Shown here piece after piece: positions 37,941-48,388 of a stretch of DNA of 64,000 nt. This stretch comes from Owenia fusiformis (taxonomy: Eukaryota > Annelida > Polychaeta > Sabellida > Oweniidae). The DNA is taken from positions 30,592,867 through 30,656,866 of the forward strand of contig CAIIXF020000008.1 of the NCBI GenBank assembly GCA_903813345.2, read 5' to 3'. The notes beneath the pieces were generated by a model. That model did no database searches, was not told the DNA's origin, and was given only the letters and a program-made list of their open reading frames with translations. Both the position numbers and the translations under genes were made by a program. Each line of letters begins with the position of its first letter. Position 1 is the stretch's first letter.

Positions 37941-38135
37941 GTCCGTGCACGTCATAACACTGATGCTACCAAATGTCATATTGTGTCTCAGAAGACACAG
38001 TTTTTGCACCGAATTCATTATGCTACTAAGACTCCTCGCGAAAGACAAATTCCCAATGAATAACATATCGTGGCTTCTTTTCCTGGAGGTTGTGAGGTGG
38101 TATTCCCTTAGTTCCACCTCAAACATGACGTACAG
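37941..38135 (+). CDS. Possible internal exon of the 3.6-kb element
   Basis: Bounded by acceptor TTGTCCCCAG and donor GTATGG and open in one frame for 65 codons. It contains F-P-M-N-N-I-S-W-L-L-F-L-E-V-V-R-W-Y-S-L, which looks like a folded-domain segment rather than random AT-rich sequence. Entry phase 2 matches the exon 1 donor at 36482. The family is unknown to me. Confidence 0.35.
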
Positions 38136-38706
38136 GTATGGTTGTTAGCTTTAGAAGCAAACCCTCACTCTGGAAGTACATTTCACATAACAAGGTATTT
38201 CATAATGACCGTCCCCTGTCAGTCACCAATCCTAGATGGCGCACCTCCATGTGTTATAATATCATAGGAAAGCTCAATCAATTCATGACTTATTAAAACA
38301 ACTTTGATTAAGCTCTGCAGCTTTTACGCTCTTTTTTAAGCTCTTAATGATACGAATAATAATGTTATTAATTGTCCCTCTCTTTAAACCCAATGTACAA
38401 ATAGAAGCCATAAATCCAGCAAATTAGGATGATAGTGACGACAAAACATAAATCCACAAATTATGGTCCCAACGATCACTCGTTCCAATATTTAGCCCAT
38501 AAGTGCATTATTAAAAAAGCTGTATGATGATGTATAGATTAAGAGAATCTAAAGGCCCATGTGATTTAGGATTGGTTTTGGATGGGAGAGGGTAATTATG
38601 AAACACCCTATACAATACACAAATGCATAAAAAAATCAAAGTACGAAATGTGATAGTTTGCAAAATACGGTAATACATACTACAGGCGATAAAGATATGA
38701 CACTTT

Positions 38707-39231
38707 CACTGGTCAGAATCAAGATGCGGTAACGACCGTTACCTTCTTATCTAAGATGGCGGACGAAAAATGTCGATTTCGATATTTTTTGTTTTCATCA
38801 AATTTAAACTACGTATAATTGACGCAATGCTTTGATATTTGAACTTGATAAGCCTTATATATCATGGAAACTTTGGAGTATGACCATTTATTCTTAAATC
38901 ATACACGGGCGCCATAATTCAATTATATGTTACACCGCTTAAGGGAAGGTAACTGAGAGTTCGATTTTGCAAAATTCACTTCCATTTACCTTCCCTTAAG
39001 CGGTGTAACATACAGTTGAATTATGGCGTCCACGTATGATTTAAGAATAAATGGTCATACTCCTAAGTTTCCATGATATCTTAGATTTATCAAGTTCAAA
39101 TATCAAACCATTACGTCAACTATAAAGTAGTTTAATTCGATGAAAACAAAATATATCGAAATCGACATTTACCATCCGCCATCTTAGATGAGAAGGTAAC
39201 GGCCGTTACCGCATCTTGATACTGACCAGTG
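38707..39231. mobile_element. 525-bp foldback element nested in the 3.6-kb element
   Basis: The two arms of about 250 bp are near-complementary around a short loop (about 38967-38990). The ends are CACTGGTCAG and CTGACCAGTG, flanked by ACTTT on both sides (38702-38706 and 39232-39236). It holds two ATGGCGG-like motifs in opposite orientation and no coding sequence. A 5-bp duplication with a CAC end is the same signature as its host element. Confidence 0.9.
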
Positions 39232-39236
39232 ACTTT

Positions 39237-39878
39237 GATAACATTTCGTGTGTGTCCGTTCTTATACAGCCGGTACCCTCAACCGTGAATTTTACTGGGG
39301 TCATAGGTGTCATTATGCTCAATTGAGGCGGTGGTGGCGTCGTATTCGAAGTGTTTCCACCTACCAGTACATCATCCAGGGGGGGATCTAGAGGTACGAT
39401 ACCGAACATCTGGAAATATTATTGTTCTTATGTTATCAGTATGACCGATAATATAGGGTAATATTAACAAATGAATAAAGCACCGGTGCGTTTCCAAATA
39501 TTGGCCTAATATGACCGGTGCGTTACAACTAGATTTAGTGATATCTCATAAAACTGACCACCATTTAACTCCTAAACTGACACAATTTTGCATGCAACCA
39601 TAAGGATCATGTTGATAAAATATATTCTCGCACAATCTAGGAATACTCTGTATATTTCATAAAAATAATAAAAAACATCAAAATATTTTAATGTTGCTTG
39701 TGCTTTTACATCTTGTTTGCATTATATAGGCTAGTTATCACTGATCTAATCGATCTGGATCATTCCTTAATATATTGTACTTTGAATGGTACATAGGAGT
39801 TCTTCGTACCTAATCACGAAACATCGTAAATCAAACATTTCTACTCACGTCCATTATGCATTTATCATTGTCCGCCAT
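39237..39878 (-). CDS. Predicted converging gene start at the right end of the 3.6-kb element (broken)
   Basis: Minus strand: exon 1 is 39878-39849 (ATGGCGGACAATG..., ten codons, donor GTGAGT), phase 0. Exon 2 starts at 39409 after acceptor ATTTCCAG. It reads M-F-G-I-V-P-L-D-P-P-L-D-D-V-L-V-G-G, then a Thr/Pro-rich stretch (N-T-T-P-P-P-P-Q) up to the foldback insertion at 39236, where the frame runs into the insert. No family is recognised. The inward, tail-to-tail arrangement with the plus-strand gene is notable. Confidence 0.4.
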
Positions 39879-39962
39879 TTTTCTTCACTCCGGAGCGTTA
39901 CAATTTAAGTGTAACGCACCGGGGTCGATCCCCGGTGCGGTATGGTTGCTCACCGTGATTAT

Positions 39963-42900
39963 CTGCGGAGTGCTTCGCCGATGAACCCCTCCTCTGTCTC
40001 CAAGTTCTTATCACAAGAGCCCTTTTCCATGACCACTTGAAGTGTTTTCATAACTATGCTTTGGTGGCCGCTTTAGAGAAACAAATTATTTCTTATCAGA
40101 CTCGATCCCTTTCCGGATTTCTCATTTCGCATCTCATAACTTTCGTTAAACTTGTTCCGTCTGATGTTTTGTTTTTCTTTGAAGCTCTTGAAGTCTATAT
40201 ATTTTTAGTGGTATACCCCCGGTTTTATTTTTCGAAGAGGGGAAGAATTCATCTCGCTTTTGTTGCCTCTATCGTCGCATGTGCATCTTGTGCTTTATGT
40301 TTCTAAAATAGTAGTTCGATATTTTTCAATGAGGAACATAATTTTAATCACCGCTTGTCTTGACTTTTTGATTTTTTTGTTCTCGGACGTTAATTACTTT
40401 TTGTTTTCTCTGTATCATGTTTTGCAACGAATTACGTTTGACGAAGGCACACTGAATCTTATACATCAGATCGTAATAATGTATCTAGGAGATCAGATCG
40501 TAATAATGAAATTAAAAAATAATAAGCAAATAAACATCGTTGAAAAGCTATAAAATCGTTCATGTTACAAATAAGAGATGCCGGTTTATGCTGTTCACCA
40601 TTCAAAATCATGCATTCATTGAAAAGGAAACTGAACTCAAACGTTTTAATAGACTTTATGATTGAAGTCAGCAATCCCCGGGAATGCACTGAGCGAAACG
40701 CCATTCACAGAGGTTAACACATTTTGGGCTATAATGGTCTTCGTAGTGATTTTTGTAGTAAATATCTTTCGGTAAATTATGCTTATGGAAGTTCCAAATA
40801 ACTTGTCATCTCCATGCATGTAACGTATTTTTGTAAAGACGTCTAAAATTGAAAAGGCACGCTGAAAAAAGAGAAAACTCTTTTAACTGTTATCTTTTGT
40901 TGTCTATCAATTGATCTTCATTCGTAATTACCGGAAAATTGTTATACATGTGTTATCAGAGTATTGGTAATCATATAAAATCAAATCAATCCATCTGTGA
41001 GTTATACAAATGACTAATTTACTGCTTTGAGTCCATGTCGATTTTCACGCATGTCGATTGTCACAGTTTCACACCATATTCGCTCATAGATGGGGCCGTG
41101 CTGGTTATTTCGTAAAATATTTTCGTTAAAACAGAGTGGATGTATTGTTTTCTTAGATAGTGTCCATCTTTACACAAGAATGCTGTCCATGTTTGAATTA
41201 CATCTTGGTCGTTTTTCACAAGAAAAATGGTGATTTCTCAGAAATGTTCAGATCATGCTTATTATAATTCAATCACAATTATTATCACGATTTGGAACAT
41301 GGTGGTCTGATAAACTGAATCAAGGACTTGCTAACCACATATATTTTATTTTTCTCGGATTCCCCTGATGTCGTGTGGGTGTGTTTTAACGACCATGTCG
41401 ATTTTCACAGAATAAATTTTACATTTACTTTCTTGGGTCTATATAATCGGTAATAGGTGGAGACCAAATACAATGCTCTCATCACACTCTGAATGAATGT
41501 TCTCTATGCCAGCATAATCAAAATTAAAAGATGCGACCATTTATTATTGAGATATGACATGTTTTCAAAAGCGTGTTGTCCTGTTACATTGACAATTTCA
41601 CGAAATTCACAATTTTGGAGCCAGATATCAAAGCTACTTACAATCGGAACAAGATCAAAAAGTATGCTGACGTAGTTCAGATAAGGGCATTATATTTTAG
41701 AATTCATTAAATGATGAGCAAAAATACTTTTAGTTTCAGCTATGTACAATTACATGAAAAAATGCCAATTTTTAACACTTATTTGTTTTCACTGTAAAGG
41801 GCCTTAAATTTTAAGGTTCTTAAGCATTTTGGTCACAAAATTTGCTAGAGAGCCTTAAATTTTGATTGTTCTGTAGCATTTTTGGCTAAAGGGCCTTTAA
41901 ATTCTAAGGTACTTTAGAATGAATCTGGGGAGCTTTTTCATGCATTTCGCTTGTGTTTTTCATCTAAAAAACATCAATACACTTTAAAACATTTTATTGA
42001 CTAAAAAAATATTTCTCATTTTCAAGGATTGTCTATGGATTAACATCCGGGCATTGTTATTTTTCAAACTATAGAGGGCTGGGAATCGTTATTACGATCA
42101 CTTTTGAATAATATTAATGCTGTTTTAAATAGGTTTCATGTATGCCAATAATTTCTCAAATTGTGTAAATGGTACCCCTTTCTTAATCCCAAGAATTTTC
42201 TCTTAGAGGAATTTCCCATAGTAATCCAATGGTATAGTTCCAAGCAAATTTTGAGATAACAAGAAAGATAATCATTAATACACACCTCATTGGCTTAGCT
42301 AAAACAGTATTTGTGGTGATGAAAAATATAAAGAGCCTTAAAATTTAAGGTACTTAAATGCGATAGAAGTGACCAAGTATTGCAGTTTAAGCACATCAGG
42401 CAAATACTGTATATGACATATTTTTAAATGATTATAAAACCGGACACATGTGTTCCCTAATTATGTCGGTGAAAAAAAGGTTTAATTTATTTTCAAATTC
42501 TGCCATTTTCTCGTTTTTTATACATTTAATGAAAAAATATTCTTTACACTCTTTTCTAGGTACATTAGTGCACTCTTTGTGCAAAACTTAAAGATGTAGA
42601 CAATCTGAGGAAGGAGTGATCTGGTGATTGATATTTGAAAAATAACATGTGACTATTAATGATTGCATCCGAACATACACACCAACCTTAAATAAATTCA
42701 TGATTTTTTTAACATGAAGTCCTTCAAAAACCACTTTTTGAAATAATAAAAAAAAGGTTTCACGTACCGAATTTTGATAACATTGGGCATGCGCCAAAGT
42801 GGTTCATACTTTGTATGGAGCCGTTAATTTAACTCCACCATATCATCATATCAGGAGATATTATATTCGAGATCATAGGGAATAGATCGGTATGTTAATT

Positions 42901-42974
42901 GTACATGTTACTTGCAATTTTGTCTGATTCCCATAGTTAAAGTTGACCTAAACTAGGCAACATTGGTGACATGT
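39963..42974. other. Non-coding spacer of B3
   Basis: Equivalent of 9330-13890 without the 1,487-bp element. The tandem GGCCTTAAATT array near 41800-41920 has lost most of one unit. No exon is recognised. Confidence 0.55.
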
Positions 42975-43185
42975 CGCAGCCGCCCCCCCCCCCCCCCCCC
43001 CCCCCCCCGGCTAGAAATTATTTTAAAAGCATGCAGTTTTTCACCATTCTGAGCACTTTTCGCATGTTTTTATTTACAAAACTGTCAAAAAGCTCCCAAC
43101 CCCTTGAAAAAAACTTGGCAAAAACTCCCCCTTGGTAAAACGCCCCCCCCCCTCCGGTAAATCCTGGCTACGGGCCTGATGTACT
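42975..43185 (-). repeat. Poly-C / GCCCGTAGCCAGGAT repeat (B3)
   Basis: Longest C-run of the window, well over 20 bases from about 42982, where B1 has about 13. Confidence 0.6.
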
Positions 43186-43504
43186 GTACATGTATTTAAA
43201 GAAGGTATCAACAAAAGCTCTGGTTTGTTCTTGTACTCTAAAAGTCATGGGAATATTTATTTACACAATATATTCAACAGATAACATTGGATTTCTAGAA
43301 TGAAAACCCAAATGACAATATGTATGTCATAACATTAACCAATTTTAAATAACTATACAAGACTTGCTTCACGTATGTATTATGTATCATTTTGAGGACA
43401 TGTACTTCAAAACTGTACTTCAGTTTCTACATGGAATGTTGAAAACATTTATAGATTATAATTCATTTAAATGGAAATGCATCTTTGCTGTATAAAACAC
43501 CTAT

Positions 43505-43626
43505 ATTTCATTACAATATACCATATGGTATTTCATTACAATATACCATATGGTATTTCACAATATACCATATGGTATTTCATTACAATATACCATATGG
43601 TATTTCATTACAATATACCATATGGT
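43505..43626 (+). repeat. 25-bp palindromic minisatellite, 5 units (B3)
   Basis: Five units, the third three bases short. This is the same variant unit as the fourth of B1, so B3 derives from a B1-like array by loss of one unit. Confidence 0.95.
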
Positions 43627-43884
43627 ATATGGTATAAATACATTGTACGATTGTAAGCATTTGTTTACTAGAGAAAAGGTCATATGTCAGTTTTCCATAA
43701 TAGTGATCTTTGGCATAAGAATTATAACTGTAGAGCCAACCAAATATGCAACACGTACGTCGAATCAAGAATATAATCTTCACATCAAGTTTCTGCCCTT
43801 CTCTCTTTGTCTTACTATCTTGCATTTCATTCCCCACACTTATGGTAAAAACGGGAGGGGGAGATATCGGGACATGGAACTATA

Positions 43885-44967
43885 CGAGGGGTGATCAATA
43901 AGTAATGGACGCTTTTTTACACAGATGCTTTTTATAGACCAATCCCTTTGATTTTCTTACCATCGATACATCATTCAATTATCTATCAACTCTGAAGATT
44001 TGAAGATAAAATATATAATACATGTTGATATATCCTCATTTCCGTGAAGGAGGTACGGGTACCCCGGGACCGACATTTACGTCACATATTCTAAAGCTAT
44101 TTTAGCTTGTTTAACATGCAATGCAGTTGAATGCAGGCTGAACAAAACAAACCATTATGGTCATGAATTACCCCATTTTGTTATGCCATAGTTGATTTTG
44201 AATATTTTATCATCACTATGTGCTATTCATGCCATATTTATTCCACAGGGCCCTCTAAATAGGTTCCATCAAGTGCTACATGTACACAATTCCTCATCCT
44301 CTTAACTCAAGATTGTGAGACAAGGCTGAATCCACTCTGACATGGTAGCAAGATACAGTTGCATGGGTTGTTTTATTTATCAATGTTAATAAACCTGCGT
44401 CCTTTCTCTATAGAAATAAGTAGTATAGAATTAAACAAGTCACATGTAAGCAGATGGGGACAATATAGTGCATTGGCCAACGGCTCAATTTTGAGGTCCA
44501 AGGATATTGTTTTCTGAACATTTTGAGATCTGTGGGCAGGTGCATTGACCATATGGAGTAGGGTGTTCCCTTCTCTCACCACCCCTTTCTTACACAATGC
44601 TTTCTCAAATTGACCTGCAAACCCCTTCCATACAACACTCTGACATTACAATTATTTCTGTTAATGTGTTACCAGTCAGCAAAAAATTTCAAACAATACA
44701 ACACTTCTTCATTATAAAAAGTTCAAATCTAACTCAAATTTACCAAACTGGCTAAAAACTGAATATGTGACGTAAATGTCGGTCCCGGGGTACCTGTACC
44801 TCCTTCGCGGAAATAAGGATATATCAACATGTATTATATATTTTGTCTCCAAATCTTCAGAATTGATAGATAATTGAATTATGTATCACTGGTAGGAAAA
44901 TCAAAGGGATTGGTCAATAAAAAGTATCTGTGTAAAAAAGCGTCCATTACTTATTGATCACCCCTCG
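43885..44967 (-). mobile_element. Second mariner relic with arms of about 205 bp, in B3
   Basis: Ends CGAGGGGTGATCAATAAGTA and its complement with TA on both sides. B1 at about 14840 and B2 at about 24052 have the uninterrupted ACTATATATTAC. The arms extend to about 44092 and from about 44763. B4 ends before this site, so presence there is unknown. Confidence 0.92.
44373..44597 (-). pseudogene. Mariner transposase relic
   Basis: The minus-strand frame contains N-A-P-A-H-R-S-Q, then a degenerate C-D-L-F and K-G-R-R-F. These match the second-catalytic-Asp region and the downstream SPDLAPCDFF-type region of mariner transposases. The catalytic Asp of H-D-N-A-P-A-H is replaced (M-V-N-A-P-A-H) and the third motif is disrupted, so it is inactive. 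Confidence 0.8.
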
Positions 44968-45561
44968 TATATTACATGTACTTATAATCTGATTTGATTT
45001 CAAGGTATTTAAATATAACACATGGTACTACATCAAACAAGCACCTCTTTTAGTACAATGTGCCATTCTTTTTTCAGATTATCTTTGAAATATAAAACAC
45101 ATAATTGTAAAAATAAGTAGGACTAATATTTAGACTAGTTACAATTTATTTTATTTTATATTCTCTGATTTTTTACCCTGCTTTTGAAACTATATTAATT
45201 TTGAAACTGACAATATTTACAAATTCACATTTCTAGTAGAAACATCTAAACTATAGTTCTATCAAAAAGTATAACTGTGATAATATAACAATAAATACCA
45301 CAATTTTAAGAATGGTTTGCAAAGTTATCTATTTGGTCACAGTTCAGTCCATCTCCCAGTCTACTTACTATATGTACTGTACAGTATAGTTATGAACAAA
45401 ATTCTCAATTTTTATCTGCTGCAGAAAACTGCATAAAAGCATAAAGATATATCACAATATTGCAAGATGTATTACAACTATAATACATATTCACATATAC
45501 ACTTGAGGTTTATAGCAAATATTCACATATTTACAGAATTTACACAAATATTGATTTTGTC

Positions 45562-47867
45562 TTAATATTGCCTCGGGTCTCGCCGCCGTGTAGGCGACAT
45601 TGACCTTGTCCTTGTTCTTGATCTATGTGGGCTAGGACTCCTACTCCTAGTTCCCAATGTCCTTGTTGCTTCTACGTATCCAGACTTAAATCCATCTTCC
45701 ATATCTTCAAGAGCGCTATCTAGAGTCAACGTTGTAAAGGCATGGGTTTTATTGGCCAAAACAAGTTTCTCAAGTCGTGAGATGATTTCATAGTCAGGCA
45801 CCGCAAGGGAATTAACTTCTAAGCCAAGCATACGTGCTATCACAGATCTCATGTCAAGTAGCTGAAATAGAACGCAATTTCATTATAATGACATCGACAT
45901 TTTAATCTAAGATGGAAGTAAATGGTAATCTTTAATGCCTCTTGTATAAAAGGGCATTAACATGCACAATCTCACCACCTGCCATTTGTTACAGATACAG
46001 CCAAACACTGACTGCCGAATGCCCACTGCCGACCACCATCCACAAAAATGTTGGAGACTATAACTATCATAAAAACTTTGAATCCCATACTGTCCATGAG
46101 TCTGGCTTTTAGATCCCTAATTTCCTGACGATGTTCATTTATTTGCATTTTGTATTTCTCCACTAGTTTCTCCAATTTTCTCGATCGCAGACTTTCATCA
46201 TCTTTTTCCCGTTCTAGCTCTGACCGTCCCATGACCCTTTCTTCCAACTGTTGAATTTTCTTGCGTAGAAGATCGTTATGTAGGTCTTTGCTCTCAAGTT
46301 GATCCTTGAAGCTCTTGATCTTCCTCTGTAGGTTATACACATGCGTGGTTTTGTCTGCAAGGGCGTCCATCTCCATGCGCTGAAGCTGTTCTGCCCTGGC
46401 GATGATTGCGTCACCGCTCATGTCAAATCCAACATCAGCTGAGATTGTGTCGACTTTCATTGCACTCGCAACTCTCTCCATGAATTTCAAGTACTATAAG
46501 AACAAAGGGAGAGACTTAGATTTTAATTTTAATGAAGAAAATATTCATCAAAATATGTGTTGAGCACACAATGTAGTTACATACAACGTTAAAGGTGATT
46601 TTTTCACTTAAACAAAAATGCCATTTGTTTTGAGGAATCTAGTTACTGTATGGAATTATTATTTCCATTGGAAGATTCTTCCTCTAATTCTGTCTGTTGT
46701 TTCATTTGTTCTGCCTTTTCTAGTAATAAAACCACTATATATGGTTGAACTATATCAGTGGTCTCCCCAGCATTAAAGCAAATGGGCGCAGCACCCAACA
46801 GATTTTGAGAACAGCCTTGCACCAACCTGAAAATCCATTTGCACCCACTTCTACTTGAAAATGAGAAAAATCATGAAAAATTGGCATATTTTGACCAATT
46901 TTGGTCCAAATTGTGAAAATTAGAATTTTGCACCCACTTGAGAAAAAATCCTGGGAAGATCACTGTATATTTCAAAACATAACATTAGTTTGTCTCATAC
47001 CCTATGTTTGTCAGTTCTCAACCCATCCTTGAGTGCATCTGTCGCTGCAATATCATTCTCTGCATGATGGAGTCTGTCTTCCATATCTGCAGCATCATTT
47101 TGGGCTTGACGGATTTTACGTTCCGCTGATCTCTGCATTTCAATCTGTCTCTCCAATTGTTCTGTTAAGTTACGGACCTTTTGCTCTAGCATGTCGATGT
47201 TCTGAAATTCAAACAGGTTTTATACACTGAAAGCCTATGAATATTTGAACTTCATAAAACAAGGCTGATATTAAAGGATTTATTGAGAAAGTTAACATCT
47301 GTTTAAATGTAAAATCATAATCATTTGATCTTACGGTGTTTCGGTGTGTAACAATGGGTTTTGCATATTTCTAAAAGTATATATTCAAATAAATTGAAAA
47401 AAACTTACAGCATCTTTATCTCTTGCTGATGTAACAAGACTCCTGATTCTATCTTTAATTACATCTTCACATGGGGCCCCATGCCCATGTCCATAACGAT
47501 CACCCAATATGGACACCAGAGATTCCTTCAGGGACGTCAACTGTGTGAAAGCATCACGAGCCCTGTAGTCTTTTTCTTTGATCTCTCGATCTAGTGTAGA
47601 CATATTTGCTTCAAGTCGTTCATTCAGTGCTTCAATTTCCCGTTCTAGGTCAATTCGGGACGCCAATGCATTATCAAGTTCCACTCTCATATTGGTGACA
47701 TCAGAGTTGATATGTTTGTAAGTTTTTTGTTCACGGCCGACTTCTGACACAAGCCTCATTATGGTTTCCCGACTAGCTTTCGTCTCCAGTTCAGTGTTTT
47801 GGAGGGCTTCTTGGAGGGTGACCATTTTGCCTTTGAGTATGGCATTTTCCTGAACAATCTCAGAAAG
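45562..47867 (-). pseudogene. CCDC170-like gene, exon-deleted (B3)
   Basis: Remaining exons in transcript order: 47867-47409, 47201-47001, 46493 to about 46091, and 45861-45562. Compared with B2, about 608 bp are gone at 46090/46091. This removes the whole 79-codon exon, the preceding intron, and the donor plus last codons of the third exon, and the break shares TAC on both sides. Translation would run on into a stop at 45972. The first exon also lacks 51 bp (17 codons, in frame) at about 47607. The gene is clearly broken. Confidence 0.88.
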
Positions 47868-48164
47868 CTGAAAAGTTCAAAAAATCAGATAATTTTTATA
47901 GAATGCAATAAAGTATAACTTTATGGAACAACAGTAAATCCTGTGAAAATGGAATACCTTTGGCACCTCTAAAAAGTATTCCTCATGGGAGGTGTTCCAG
48001 TTAAGGGGTTTATTCAACATTAAGTCAATCAGCCATGGTACTGTTAATAATGTTTCCATTACAGAGATGTAACACTTAGAGAGGTGTTCTACTTGAAAGC
48101 TTTTACTGAACTCTTTATAGAAGCATGTAAACTATATGTGGGGGGTGTATAGAGGGTCTTGGAA

Positions 48165-48300
48165 ATGCATATACAATATTTTTCAGCTCTCTTATACCAT
48201 ATACAATATTTTTTCACCCCTTTTATACCATATACAATATTTTTCACAGCTCTTATACCATATACGATATTTTAGGTGAAATACAATATACAATAATTTT
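48165..48300 (+). repeat. Minisatellite ATACCATATACAATATTTTT (B3)
   Basis: Copy of the 18665 array, four imperfect units. Confidence 0.65.
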
Positions 48301-48388
48301 GAAAGTGCTTTTGATTAAAGTTTGGATATTTATAAGGAAATAATATTAGGAGAGAATCCATGTACTAAAGTAAATGTATTATTATAAG

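Larger units (their letters stand above)
36339..39957. mobile_element. 3,619-bp element with CACGGTG ends and 5-bp target duplication (Transib/RAG-like candidate), copy 1
   Basis: Termini CACGGTGAGCAACC and GGTTGCTCACCGTG. The perfect inverted repeat is about 50 bp and includes a quasi-palindrome GCACCGGGG-ATCGA-CCCCGGTGC. Flanked by ATTAT at 36334-36338 and 39958-39962. B1 has the exact empty site with one ATTAT (9322-9326). The core GTAACGCACCG(G) recurs near both ends (about 36402, 36793, 36826; 39481, 39514, 39912), like transposase-binding repeats. Two spliced gene starts face inward from the two ends. 5-bp duplications with CAC-initial ends are typical of Transib and RAG-like elements; I see no transposase core, so the family is inferred. 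Confidence 0.85.
35164..48388. repeat. Segmental duplication unit B3
   Basis: Copy of unit B enlarged by the 3.6-kb element and the second mariner relic. It runs from AAGAACGTTCC at 35164 to the AAG at 48386-48388. Sequence near the last CCDC170 exon follows B1, while the third exon follows B2 at most informative sites, so it is a mosaic. Confidence 0.85.
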
